62,945 nucleotides of DNA. Origin: Nitrospiraceae bacterium (lineage in GTDB: Bacteria > Nitrospirota > Thermodesulfovibrionia > UBA6902). The translations under genes were made by a program, and so were the position numbers. The DNA is taken from the NCBI GenBank assembly GCA_020356065.1, contig CP070632.1:901077-964021 (forward strand), in the 5' to 3' direction. Positions 27,531 through 34,948 of this stretch are shown here, piece by piece. The notes below the pieces were generated by a model. The model ran no database searches, had not been told where the DNA came from, and saw only the letters and a list, made by a program, of their open reading frames with translations. How positions within the stretch are numbered: the first letter of the stretch is position 1; each line of letters begins with the position of its first letter.

Positions 27531-28347
27531 GTGTGATTATTTTAACACTGTCTGTTCTTTAACAATGTCAAAATTTAAAATCCCAATGTCATTTTAATTC
27601 AAAATTCAACTGATTAAGTTCACATAAAAAAGTTTTTAACTAAAGTGTATTTAAAATTGGTCATTCAGGGATTGTTTGGCATTTGGGCTTTGAAATTTAT
27701 CATTATTACGTATTAAATGTCGGTCAATAAAAAATACAAAAACAGATACCGCAGGATGCTGGATAGTTGTCAGCTACGATAATGCGGGGAGAATAAGCAG
27801 TGTACGTCCTGATGAAAGTTCTCGGTGCTGCCGATAAAAAATATTAAATTCGTACGTCACAGGGCACCGCATCCAGATGAACAGTAAAGTCTGCAATAAT
27901 CCCCAGAACCTTAAGCCCCGGATATATCTTTAGCAGTTCTTCGGAAGCCTCTGTAAGGGCTGTTTCACACTCATCAACAGGGATATATCTCAAAGCTGAC
28001 AACTTCGACGGACCGGCTGCATCAAGCAGCATACAGATCTTTCAGTTTGCACCTGATCCGAGTTCAACAATATCACCGGTGTCAAATGATTTCATGATTA
28101 AGGGCGCAGACTTCAAGACGGATTCCGGTTCCCAGCATCATGGCATTCCCGGATTATTTAAAGAGAGGCCGGAAGTTGTGGTGACAATTAATATCACTGA
28201 TGCAGCAGGATATGATCAATCTCAGCACTTCATCAATGCTCAGAGTGTATGTTAACATATTGCTGTGAAAGCCGCTCCCAAAACTTTTTTAAGGCTTACC
28301 TCCATAGCTGTGTAACAAATGTATAGGTTAATAAAAGAGGCCATCCC
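27531..28347. other. Intergenic region with methyltransferase remnant
   Basis: Apart from the decayed methyltransferase fragment (27844-28137, minus), I see no gene. The 5' half is AT-rich with no clear terminator. No mobile-element end or repeat could be recognised. Confidence 0.5.
27844..28137 (-). pseudogene. Remnant of an EgtD-like SAM methyltransferase
   Basis: The minus-strand frame shows DIVELGSGAN, then an in-frame TGA (about 28044), then KICMLLDAAG, YIPVDECETAL, YPGLKVLGIIADFT. This follows the SAM-binding region of the histidine N-methyltransferase family EgtD (VELGSG, KTRLLLDA, YVPVDVS, YPGLxV, DF). Only about 95 of the usual 320 residues remain, with stops at both ends. The TGA is not at a conserved Cys, so selenocysteine is unlikely. 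I call it a dead gene. Confidence 0.6.
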
Positions 28348-29226
28348 ATGAGCCATACCGATGTTTATCTTGCCACATCCACTGATCCCTATACGGGGGC
28401 CTGTGAAGCGCTCGATGCATTACATTTTTCAGTAACCGGCAAGAATGTCTACATCAAGCCCAACCTGACAGGCGGGAGACCTTCCTGCGAAGGGCTGACA
28501 TCGGACATCGGGCTTGTGCGGGCAGTGCTTGAGCGTCTGAATGGTTGTGCCAGGATCACCATCGGTGAGTCATGCAGCGACACTGCAAATGCCTTTAAAG
28601 ACCTTGGATATGTCCGGCTGGCTGAAGAATTTCCAAATGTTCAGCTTGAGGACATTCGCACTGCCCCTGTGGTATGGAAACCTGTTCCCAGGTCTTTTCA
28701 TACAGCAGAGATACCTTTTAATGCGAGTGTGTTTGAACATGACTATATTATTAATATTGCGAAAATGAAGACCCATTCACTGGCCGGTGTTACTCTCTGT
28801 CTCAAAAATATATTCGGATTTGTTCCGACCCGCAAGCAGAAGCTGATGTATCATCCGTTTATACGCAGGGCACTGCTTGATATGAATCAGGTGGTGCACA
28901 GCCATTTCTGTATGGTGGACGGCATATGGGGTAATGAGTTTGATGAGGTGCAGAGTACGCCCAAGAAGACGGGAGCTGTGATTGCCGGTGATGACCTTCT
29001 GGCAGTAGATATCGTGGCAGCAGAGGTGATGGGGATAAATCTGAGCAATATAGATACCTACAGAATGGCATTTGAGATGTGGCATGATCCGGAGATCAAT
29101 CTGCTGGGAGGGGAACTGGATGATGTCAAGACCAGGTACAGGCAGGGCGCCCTGTTTTCCACCAGACTCCGTTATTTAAAAGAGACTGCCGCAAGCCTTG
29201 CCTACAGGGCAGTTAACCGGCACTGA
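28348..29226 (+). CDS. DUF362 domain-containing protein
   Basis: A 292-residue protein that fits DUF362 over nearly its full length: VYIKPNLTGGRPSCEGLTSDIGLVRAVLERL, TIGESCSDT, INIAKMKTHSLAGVTLCLKNIFGFVPTRKQK, and VIAGDDLLAVDIVAAEVMGI. The family often carries ferredoxin modules, but this protein has none of the CxxCxxC patterns. Function is unknown; some members sit near cofactor or Fe-S assembly genes. Start ATG at 28348 follows a weak GAGG. Confidence 0.85.
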   Translation: MSHTDVYLATSTDPYTGACEALDALHFSVTGKNVYIKPNLTGGRPSCEGLTSDIGLVRAVLERLNGCARITIGESCSDTANAFKDLGYVRLAEEFPNVQLEDIRTAPVVWKPVPRSFHTAEIPFNASVFEHDYIINIAKMKTHSLAGVTLCLKNIFGFVPTRKQKLMYHPFIRRALLDMNQVVHSHFCMVDGIWGNEFDEVQSTPKKTGAVIAGDDLLAVDIVAAEVMGINLSNIDTYRMAFEMWHDPEINLLGGELDDVKTRYRQGALFSTRLRYLKETAASLAYRAVNRH

Positions 29227-30460
29227 GTTTTCGTTTCCAGATTTCTCCCCCGATCCATGTGATAAATAAAGCAGTCAGTATTGCCACCCTCGCGCTGTTC
29301 AGGTCAACTAATGTGATTAACCTTCCTGTATTGCTTGTATATTCTTCTTCCCATTGTGATGCGGCTTTCTTCACTTTTTCCATATCCGGCTCATTCCATT
29401 CCAGACCGCTATGAAGAAACGTCTTGCTGAAATACTTCCTGACGATTAAATTCTCAATTAATAGTTTCTTTGCAATTTCTGATTTATGTTGTAATCCTGA
29501 AGAATCATGAAATTCTTCAGCCTTCTTTACTCTTCTCTGATGGTGGATAAGAAGTTCGAATAAAAAGGGTTTTGAACCTGTTTTGTATTTACTTACCATA
29601 TTATCAAGTGATAGGCCTGATGCAGTATCATCAGCTATTAATTTCCCCAGTGAATCTCCATGTGCAGTATCAATATTCCCAAGATCTTCAAGCCTGAACC
29701 TGGAATTGAAATGTCCAGTCTCAGGATCAAAATGATTATATCCGAAATCTGTCATGGCTTCCTCATGCTGCAGCCATGATAAAAAATAAAAGGCAGTCGT
29801 ATAACGCCTGACCTTATCCGGAGTGTTTGACAGGCAGATAGCCAGGAAAATAAGGTTAACAGTAATGATACTTACGAGAATCTGTACAGAATAACTCCTC
29901 ACAGGGCTGGATATTTCAGCAGGTCTTATTCCTTTCCACACTGCAAAGAGGAATATGGCTCCTGCCATAAAATTTATACCCACATCCCGGTAGTCCCAAA
30001 CTCTTGAGGGGGTTATCCATTGCAGAAATTCATCTACTGTGCCAAAAAACATCACAAAAAAAGAAGCTGAAATGTATATACTCCAGTCCGTTATCCGATA
30101 GCGCAATGCCCTGAATACAAAGAACGACAGCAGAGCATACTCCAGGAAATGAATTGCCTCTTCAGGGTGATCCCCAAGCTGAACGGTAAAGTAAATGTAC
30201 AGGCCGGCACAGAAAATAAGAACTACGTACTGCGAGACACGTTTAATTCTGAGTCTGAAAATAAAAAAGTAGAGAAGCGTTATCAGTCCTGAAGCTATGA
30301 TAATGAAAACAGAGTAAGTAAAATATTCCTTGCCAAATGTTTCATATACCATCTGCTGAAAACCTCTGGCAAGAGGAATTGTGGCGTAAATCCCTCCCGC
30401 ACACAGCATGACCCATACCCATGATATCCAGCTCCATGTTTCCGCATGTATTTTCTTAAT
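29213..30460 (-). CDS. VanZ-like multi-pass membrane protein
   Basis: About 415 residues. The central VanZ-like region (HFLEYALLSFFVFRALRYR, TVDEFLQWITPSRVWDYRDVGINFMAG) contains four to six membrane helices; at least two further helices precede it and one closes the C-terminus after a long soluble domain (about residues 230-395). The start is unclear: the open frame extends to 30607 inside the upstream MBL gene, an AGGAGGG site points to ATT at 30460, and the first ATG (30409) lies in the first helix. It overlaps the MBL gene and is probably cotranscribed. Confidence 0.7.
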   Translation of the reverse strand: MKKIHAETWSWISWVWVMLCAGGIYATIPLARGFQQMVYETFGKEYFTYSVFIIIASGLITLLYFFIFRLRIKRVSQYVVLIFCAGLYIYFTVQLGDHPEEAIHFLEYALLSFFVFRALRYRITDWSIYISASFFVMFFGTVDEFLQWITPSRVWDYRDVGINFMAGAIFLFAVWKGIRPAEISSPVRSYSVQILVSIITVNLIFLAICLSNTPDKVRRYTTAFYFLSWLQHEEAMTDFGYNHFDPETGHFNSRFRLEDLGNIDTAHGDSLGKLIADDTASGLSLDNMVSKYKTGSKPFLFELLIHHQRRVKKAEEFHDSSGLQHKSEIAKKLLIENLIVRKYFSKTFLHSGLEWNEPDMEKVKKAASQWEEEYTSNTGRLITLVDLNSARVAILTALFITWIGGEIWKRKLSAG

Positions 30461-31373
30461 TATTCCCTCCTGTCTTTTTTTCAGAATGCAGAAAATTTCT
30501 TCTGGTACGAACAGCATAGGTTGTTCCGTCTGTTTCAACGATAATATGTCCATGCACATCTGTACGAAAAACGTCAGCACCGGAAGCATGAATCCTGGAT
30601 AGGGCATCTCCGTGGGGCTTTACATATTTATTGTCAGCGCCTGCGGAAATGACAGCGACTTCAGGAGCAACTGTATTCAGAAAGTTTTCTGAACTGGCAC
30701 CTGTGTCACCATGATGACCAATTTTCAGTATATTGCTTTTAACCGTATGATCCGACTCCAGTATACGTTTTTCTCCCATGCTTCTCACGTCGCCGGTCAA
30801 CAGTATCCCGATATCTCCATAGGACACTCTCAGAACTATCGAATCTTCATTGATATTCCCTGTGGGTGGAATAATTGGATTTAACACCCTGATCTCTATA
30901 TCGCCAACTACCAGGGAATCACCTGCGCGGAGAAACTGATATCTGGCAGGGTCATTGCGAACAACGCGGACATAATCCCAGAAAAGATTGCTCTTGAAAT
31001 TATCAAAACTGTTGTCATACATATTGACGACTTCCATTTCATGGAGCACATTAAATATACCGCCTATGTGATCATCATGAGGATGGGTCAGAATGAGATG
31101 GTCAATCCTGTTTATGCCGAGATACATTAAATTATCGACGAGCATGGGAGCTGCTGCAGGACTTCCGGTGTCAATCAGCATATTTGTGCCGTCAGGAAGT
31201 ATGAGAAGCGTGCTCTCGCCCTGACCGACGTCAAGGAAATAAATTCTGAGCAAATCATTATTATTTTTATTTGCAGTAAACTGCCTGCTGGCGGAACAGC
31301 CATACGTGAATAACAGGCACAAAAGACAGGCATATAAAAGGAGGGACTTAATATTTGATAATGCGCTATTCAT
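30456..31373 (-). CDS. Secreted ComEC/Rec2-type metallo-beta-lactamase lipoprotein
   Basis: A 305-residue protein. The signal peptide ends in a lipobox (LLFTYGC, Cys26), so it should be lipid-anchored. The hydrolase domain has the metal motif THPHDDHIGG (about residues 95-104), LDVGQGESTLLILPDGTNMLIDTG, LLTGDVRS and ILKIGHHGDTGASSENFL, as in the C-terminal nuclease domain of ComEC. It may cleave DNA or another phosphodiester outside the cytoplasm. It overlaps the J-domain gene by 4 nt and the VanZ-like gene, so the three form an operon. Confidence 0.9.
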   Translation of the reverse strand: MNSALSNIKSLLLYACLLCLLFTYGCSASRQFTANKNNNDLLRIYFLDVGQGESTLLILPDGTNMLIDTGSPAAAPMLVDNLMYLGINRIDHLILTHPHDDHIGGIFNVLHEMEVVNMYDNSFDNFKSNLFWDYVRVVRNDPARYQFLRAGDSLVVGDIEIRVLNPIIPPTGNINEDSIVLRVSYGDIGILLTGDVRSMGEKRILESDHTVKSNILKIGHHGDTGASSENFLNTVAPEVAVISAGADNKYVKPHGDALSRIHASGADVFRTDVHGHIIVETDGTTYAVRTRRNFLHSEKKTGGNN

Positions 31374-31795
31374 TTTTTGTTGTTTTTGATTAATTCAAAA
31401 GCTTCATTTATCCTTAGCGTGAGTTCTTTTGCCTTTTCCTGCAGCTCATGGCTTAAATGGCTGACTTTGTCAGGGTGCGACTTTTTCATCTTTTCCCTGT
31501 ATGCTTTGCTGATATCATCAAGGGAGGCCCCGCTCTTTATGTCAAGTATTTTGTATGCCTCATCCAGTGACATGGGGGCAGACGGGTGAGATGTTCTGCT
31601 TCTGCCGTTATCGGCTGAGCCGGTGTGAGTGTAATACTGCTCATATTGCTGTCTGCGCTTTGAATTTTTATAGATCATGTAAAACATTATGCCTGCTGCA
31701 ATCAGGTCATCAAGAAAAAGGGGATGTGCATCAAAGGGGCTTATTATGTAGACGGCCAGCAGAACCGGCCACAGCTTGCTTAATAAATTACTCAT
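31370..31795 (-). CDS. Membrane-anchored J-domain protein
   Basis: A 141-residue protein. The N-terminal hydrophobic stretch (about 5-45) resembles the DUF1232 type (YIISPFDAHPLFLDDL). A spacer rich in Gln, Tyr and Ser follows, and residues about 75-135 form a J domain with the essential HPD (KSHPDKV). It should recruit a DnaK-type chaperone to the membrane. First gene of an operon with the MBL lipoprotein and VanZ-like protein. Confidence 0.88.
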   Translation of the reverse strand: MSNLLSKLWPVLLAVYIISPFDAHPLFLDDLIAAGIMFYMIYKNSKRRQQYEQYYTHTGSADNGRSRTSHPSAPMSLDEAYKILDIKSGASLDDISKAYREKMKKSHPDKVSHLSHELQEKAKELTLRINEAFELIKNNKK

Positions 31796-31901
31796 TTTTT
31801 ATTAACTTATTCATTATAACAGGAATGGTTTCTGCTACGAAACATGGATGGACATTCATAACATCATTTCTGTTGATATCAGATAATTCAGATTTGAAAT
31901 G

Positions 31902-32174
31902 TTATGCCCTTACCAGTGTCCAGATGCCGATTGCGATGAAACCCGCTCCCGCTGCATAGTGCAGGTATTTTTGACCCACATGTTGAGACATGATCGTGCC
32001 TGCCAGAACTCCAATGCCTGATGCGACTATCAGTGCTAGTGAGGCTCCTGCAAAAACAGTCAGTTTGCTTGCATCTTTGTCTGCTGCAAACAGTAATGTT
32101 GCGAGTTGTGTTTTGTCACCCAGCTCTGCAATAAAAACAGATGCAAATACAGTAATAAATAATTTTACATTCAT
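31902..32174 (-). CDS. GDT1/UPF0016 family cation transporter
   Basis: A 90-residue half-size membrane protein with three helices. The signature E-x-G-D-K-T/S is present (FIAELGDKTQLATLLF, residues 16-31). The family (TMEM165, MneA) exports Mn2+ or exchanges Ca2+/H+. Full-length members carry two such motifs; the half-size bacterial forms work as homo- or heterodimers. No second half gene is adjacent. Confidence 0.88.
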   Translation of the reverse strand: MNVKLFITVFASVFIAELGDKTQLATLLFAADKDASKLTVFAGASLALIVASGIGVLAGTIMSQHVGQKYLHYAAGAGFIAIGIWTLVRA

Positions 32175-32293
32175 ACTCTTACCTGTACATATATTAGTGT
32201 TAAAAAGCGGATGTTTTCAGGAATTATACCTTATTGATTCACGGACGGACAAGAAATACGGCGGGTTATCAATACTTACGTATTAATGGCATA

Positions 32294-32719
32294 CTATAAG
32301 GGGCCCAGAGGAACCGACAGATCTATACGTTTTTCACACTCACTCAGCCACTCTGAAAATTCCGGGATAATAAGAGGTTTTTGAAAAAAAGATGCGCCCA
32401 TATCTTTAATCGTTTCTCTAATTCTCTTTTCTGTGACCCCTGAAATAACAGCTTTATGCTTGGTATCGAGTTTGCACCCTCTTTGACACTGGCGCTGAAG
32501 GAGTTCAAGCCCTGTCATCTCGGGCATATTAAAATCAGTAATGACAACGTCTGCACATTTATGCTCCTGTGTACATCTGTCGGACTTCTTTTCATGAAGC
32601 GGACACACTTTTGGTTCAGTAAATGACAGGACTTCATATCCCCTCTGAGTTAACCATTCCTTGAATAAATTTAACAGAATGATCTCATCGTCATAAATTA
32701 TGGCCCGCGGCTTTCTCAT
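32294..32719 (-). CDS. Receiver protein with Cys/His-rich insertion
   Basis: About 141 residues from the ATG at 32717-32719 (MRKPRAIIYDDE); a TTG 36 nt upstream is possible. It is a single receiver: acidic pair in YDDE, phospho-acceptor in VVITDFNMPEMTG, Lys in FFQKPLI. An unusual loop before the acceptor Asp contains CPLHEKKSDRCTQEHKC, and another CQRGC follows the acceptor helix, so a metal or redox site is plausible. It is divergent from the PAS-LuxR gene and may act with it. Confidence 0.85.
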   Translation of the reverse strand: MRKPRAIIYDDEIILLNLFKEWLTQRGYEVLSFTEPKVCPLHEKKSDRCTQEHKCADVVITDFNMPEMTGLELLQRQCQRGCKLDTKHKAVISGVTEKRIRETIKDMGASFFQKPLIIPEFSEWLSECEKRIDLSVPLGPL

Positions 32720-33080
32720 TAAAGAATGTATATCATGAAAAAGAGCTGGTTGCAAGTAGCCGTAATATTTTTTTAATTAGTGAATTTTGTGTGTAAATAT
32801 GGCATTGATATTGTCAATATGGCATTGTTTGCCATATGTTTTCATCTATGAAAAGATTTATTAACAGCCAGTTAGACCTGGCACTTTAATTGCGTGATTT
32901 ATGATAAGCGTCGTTGTAATTCTTTTATGAAAATTCACTCAGTCGATTTCTTATGTTATATGGTTACAAGGATGGACCAGTAGTAGCAAAATACATTTGC
33001 TGTTTATGAATTCATAAAAAATAGACAATAACAAAATCACTGGCAGTTGATGTTAATAACATTTATATCAAAGTGTTACT
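32720..33080. promoter_or_regulatory. Divergent promoter region with 20-bp-spaced direct repeats
   Basis: AATATGGCATTG occurs at 32796-32807 and 32816-32827, exactly 20 bp apart (about two helical turns), and an inverted half (TTGCCATAT) follows. Such spacing suits a dimeric or cooperative activator. Both divergent genes are regulators. Otherwise I see nothing in the gap. Confidence 0.5.
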
Positions 33081-34175
33081 ATGTCAAAAGAACGTTGTTT
33101 TCATACAAATATTTCATCCGAGCCCGGTGCTAAGTTAAGTGAATATACCGGCGATGGAACTCCTGTTTGTATCAGCAATTTTCTGAAGAGTATTGGCCCT
33201 TATTTAAAAGCAATCAATGATGACGAATTAAAACCGATTCAATCCTTTATTGACAAGATACCTGTTCCGGTTTTTTATAAAAACATTGAAGGTTACTATT
33301 CGGGGTGTAACAAGGCCTTCACGGAATTTATCGGAGTAACAGACCCGATTACAACATCTCAAACAGATGGATTTAAAAACTTAAAAGAAGTTTCACAGAA
33401 AACCTGTGTCAACGAGCAGGAACTATTGCGGGCAACCGGGTCAAGAATATGTGAATCCATAATCAGGAAGAAAAACGGTGAAATAAAATACGCTTTAATT
33501 AACAAGGCGACGATCACAAATTTCAGGGGTAAAACGTGCGGATTAATTGGAATGATTCTAGACATTACCACAAATAGGCAGTTGAAAGATGCCTTAAATA
33601 CTTCAGTACGCAGCGCAGGAGTAAGCAGGGAGGAACACTTCAAGGATCTTATTAAAATTAAACAGAGTTTATTCGATGAAAATAAAATACGCAGAAGACT
33701 TGAAAAACAGCTTGCTCAGGCTTCAAGGAAGCTGGAGGATTATATAAGAAAGAATGAGGAAAACCATGCTGCCATGAAAACAATTTTAAAATATCAGGAA
33801 GATTACAAAAAGGAATTAGAAGACAACCTTATTGCTAATTTGAAGCATCTGGTCATGCCCTACATATTAAAACTAAAACGAAACAGAAGATCATCAGAGG
33901 ATCTTGACTGTCTAAATATGATTGAATCCAAACTGGATGAAATAATATCACCTTTTTCAAGTCATCTCTCATCAAAACATATTGCATTTACACCTAAAGA
34001 GATCAAGATAGCTGACCTGGTAAAAGACGGTAAACAGGACAAGGAGATAGTGGAGATCATGAATATTTCTATTGATACGGTAAAAACTCACCGCAAAAAC
34101 ATCCGCAGAAAACTTGGAATATATGGTGACAGATCCAACCTTCGATCAAGGCTTTTAAGTCTGAGCAAGCATTAA
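33081..34175 (+). CDS. PAS-coiled coil-LuxR transcriptional regulator
   Basis: A 364-residue protein. A PAS domain spans about 50-170 (FIDKIPVPVFYKNIEGYYSGCNKAFTEFIG, LIGMILDITTNRQL). A long coiled coil follows (about 190-260), and the C-terminus carries a LuxR/GerE helix-turn-helix (FTPKEIKIADLVKDGKQDKEIVEIMNISIDTVKTHRKNIRRKLG, about 305-350). The PAS likely senses a small ligand or redox state. It may regulate itself and the divergent receiver gene through the direct repeats upstream. Confidence 0.9.
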   Translation: MSKERCFHTNISSEPGAKLSEYTGDGTPVCISNFLKSIGPYLKAINDDELKPIQSFIDKIPVPVFYKNIEGYYSGCNKAFTEFIGVTDPITTSQTDGFKNLKEVSQKTCVNEQELLRATGSRICESIIRKKNGEIKYALINKATITNFRGKTCGLIGMILDITTNRQLKDALNTSVRSAGVSREEHFKDLIKIKQSLFDENKIRRRLEKQLAQASRKLEDYIRKNEENHAAMKTILKYQEDYKKELEDNLIANLKHLVMPYILKLKRNRRSSEDLDCLNMIESKLDEIISPFSSHLSSKHIAFTPKEIKIADLVKDGKQDKEIVEIMNISIDTVKTHRKNIRRKLGIYGDRSNLRSRLLSLSKH

Positions 34176-34948
34176 TCAATTAAATATCCCGTCAGCTGCA
34201 TGAAATACGATTGCCTGATAGGTAATTGCCCTCACTAATTTATCACCTTTTTTTCCTACTATACTTCCATTCTAATTCATGCTGTAATATAACAAACTCA
34301 ATACATCTAGAATTCCAGCAAATTCGGATGCACTTTTTTTTGTCTGTATTTAAACAGGTGATACCGAAGGCAGAGTAGGAGCATTGTCACCGGACCATAT
34401 AGAAAAGCAACTGCATTCAAGTACCCGGATATGATAGTAGAAATTGTAACATTTTAAATAAGTGTAACATGCGCATTTGTAAAATATTACAATCAAAAAA
34501 AAACATATCATGTCGATATCTTAGTATTTTAATTGAAAAATCAAGTGGTTATGCATGTATTTTTTATAATAAAATTCTTGACAGCTGGAACACTTTTTAT
34601 TGTATGATATTTTAAGGCCATCAGGTAAAAAGAAATGCTACCTGACCAGACTGCATAACATTACTCAAAACTAATCCTTGACATAGCTAAACTTATTGTA
34701 GAGGGGGGCGTAACGACATTAGTATTAAATAAATGTCAACCAGCTGAAGATAGTTATGTTTGTTGCCCTTTTTTTCTACATACATCAAAATCGGATATAC
34801 TGACCGATCAGTTCAATAGGAAGGAGGTACATGGAATTTCCGGCCATATTTTTCAAACTGATCATTATAATTTATAAATTTTGGCCTGGAGGGAGAATTC
34901 TGACAGCGGTCAGGTTCTCATAATATACAAATTATAAGGAGGAGCCTT
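34176..34948. promoter_or_regulatory. Long structured leader of the multicopper oxidase gene
   Basis: TTGACA (34578-34583) with TATGAT (34603-34608; spacing 19, wide) is a possible promoter. TCAGGTA/TACCTGA (34621-34645) forms a small stem. Further down, GGGGGGC (34703-34709) can pair with GCCC (34765-34768) ahead of a seven-T run, enclosing GACATT/AATGTC (34715-34737). This looks like a premature terminator in a leader. A 30-codon ORF with a strong ribosome site follows (34831). The first 400 nt of the gap show nothing. Confidence 0.45.
34831..34923 (+). CDS. Small leader-type ORF before the multicopper oxidase
   Basis: ATG at 34831 follows a near-perfect ribosome site (ggaaggaggtac). The 30-residue product is hydrophobic in the middle (FFKLIIIIYKFW) and ends at TAA 34921-34923, 25 nt before the oxidase start. 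It may be a leader peptide or a small membrane protein. No homolog is known to me; the evidence is the ribosome site and position. Confidence 0.4.
   Translation: MEFPAIFFKLIIIIYKFWPGGRILTAVRFS

Noticed and set aside
28042-28044. UGA in the methyltransferase fragment as selenocysteine
   Set aside because: The position is not a conserved Cys in the EgtD family, and the fragment lacks most of the protein at both ends, so it is a decayed gene.
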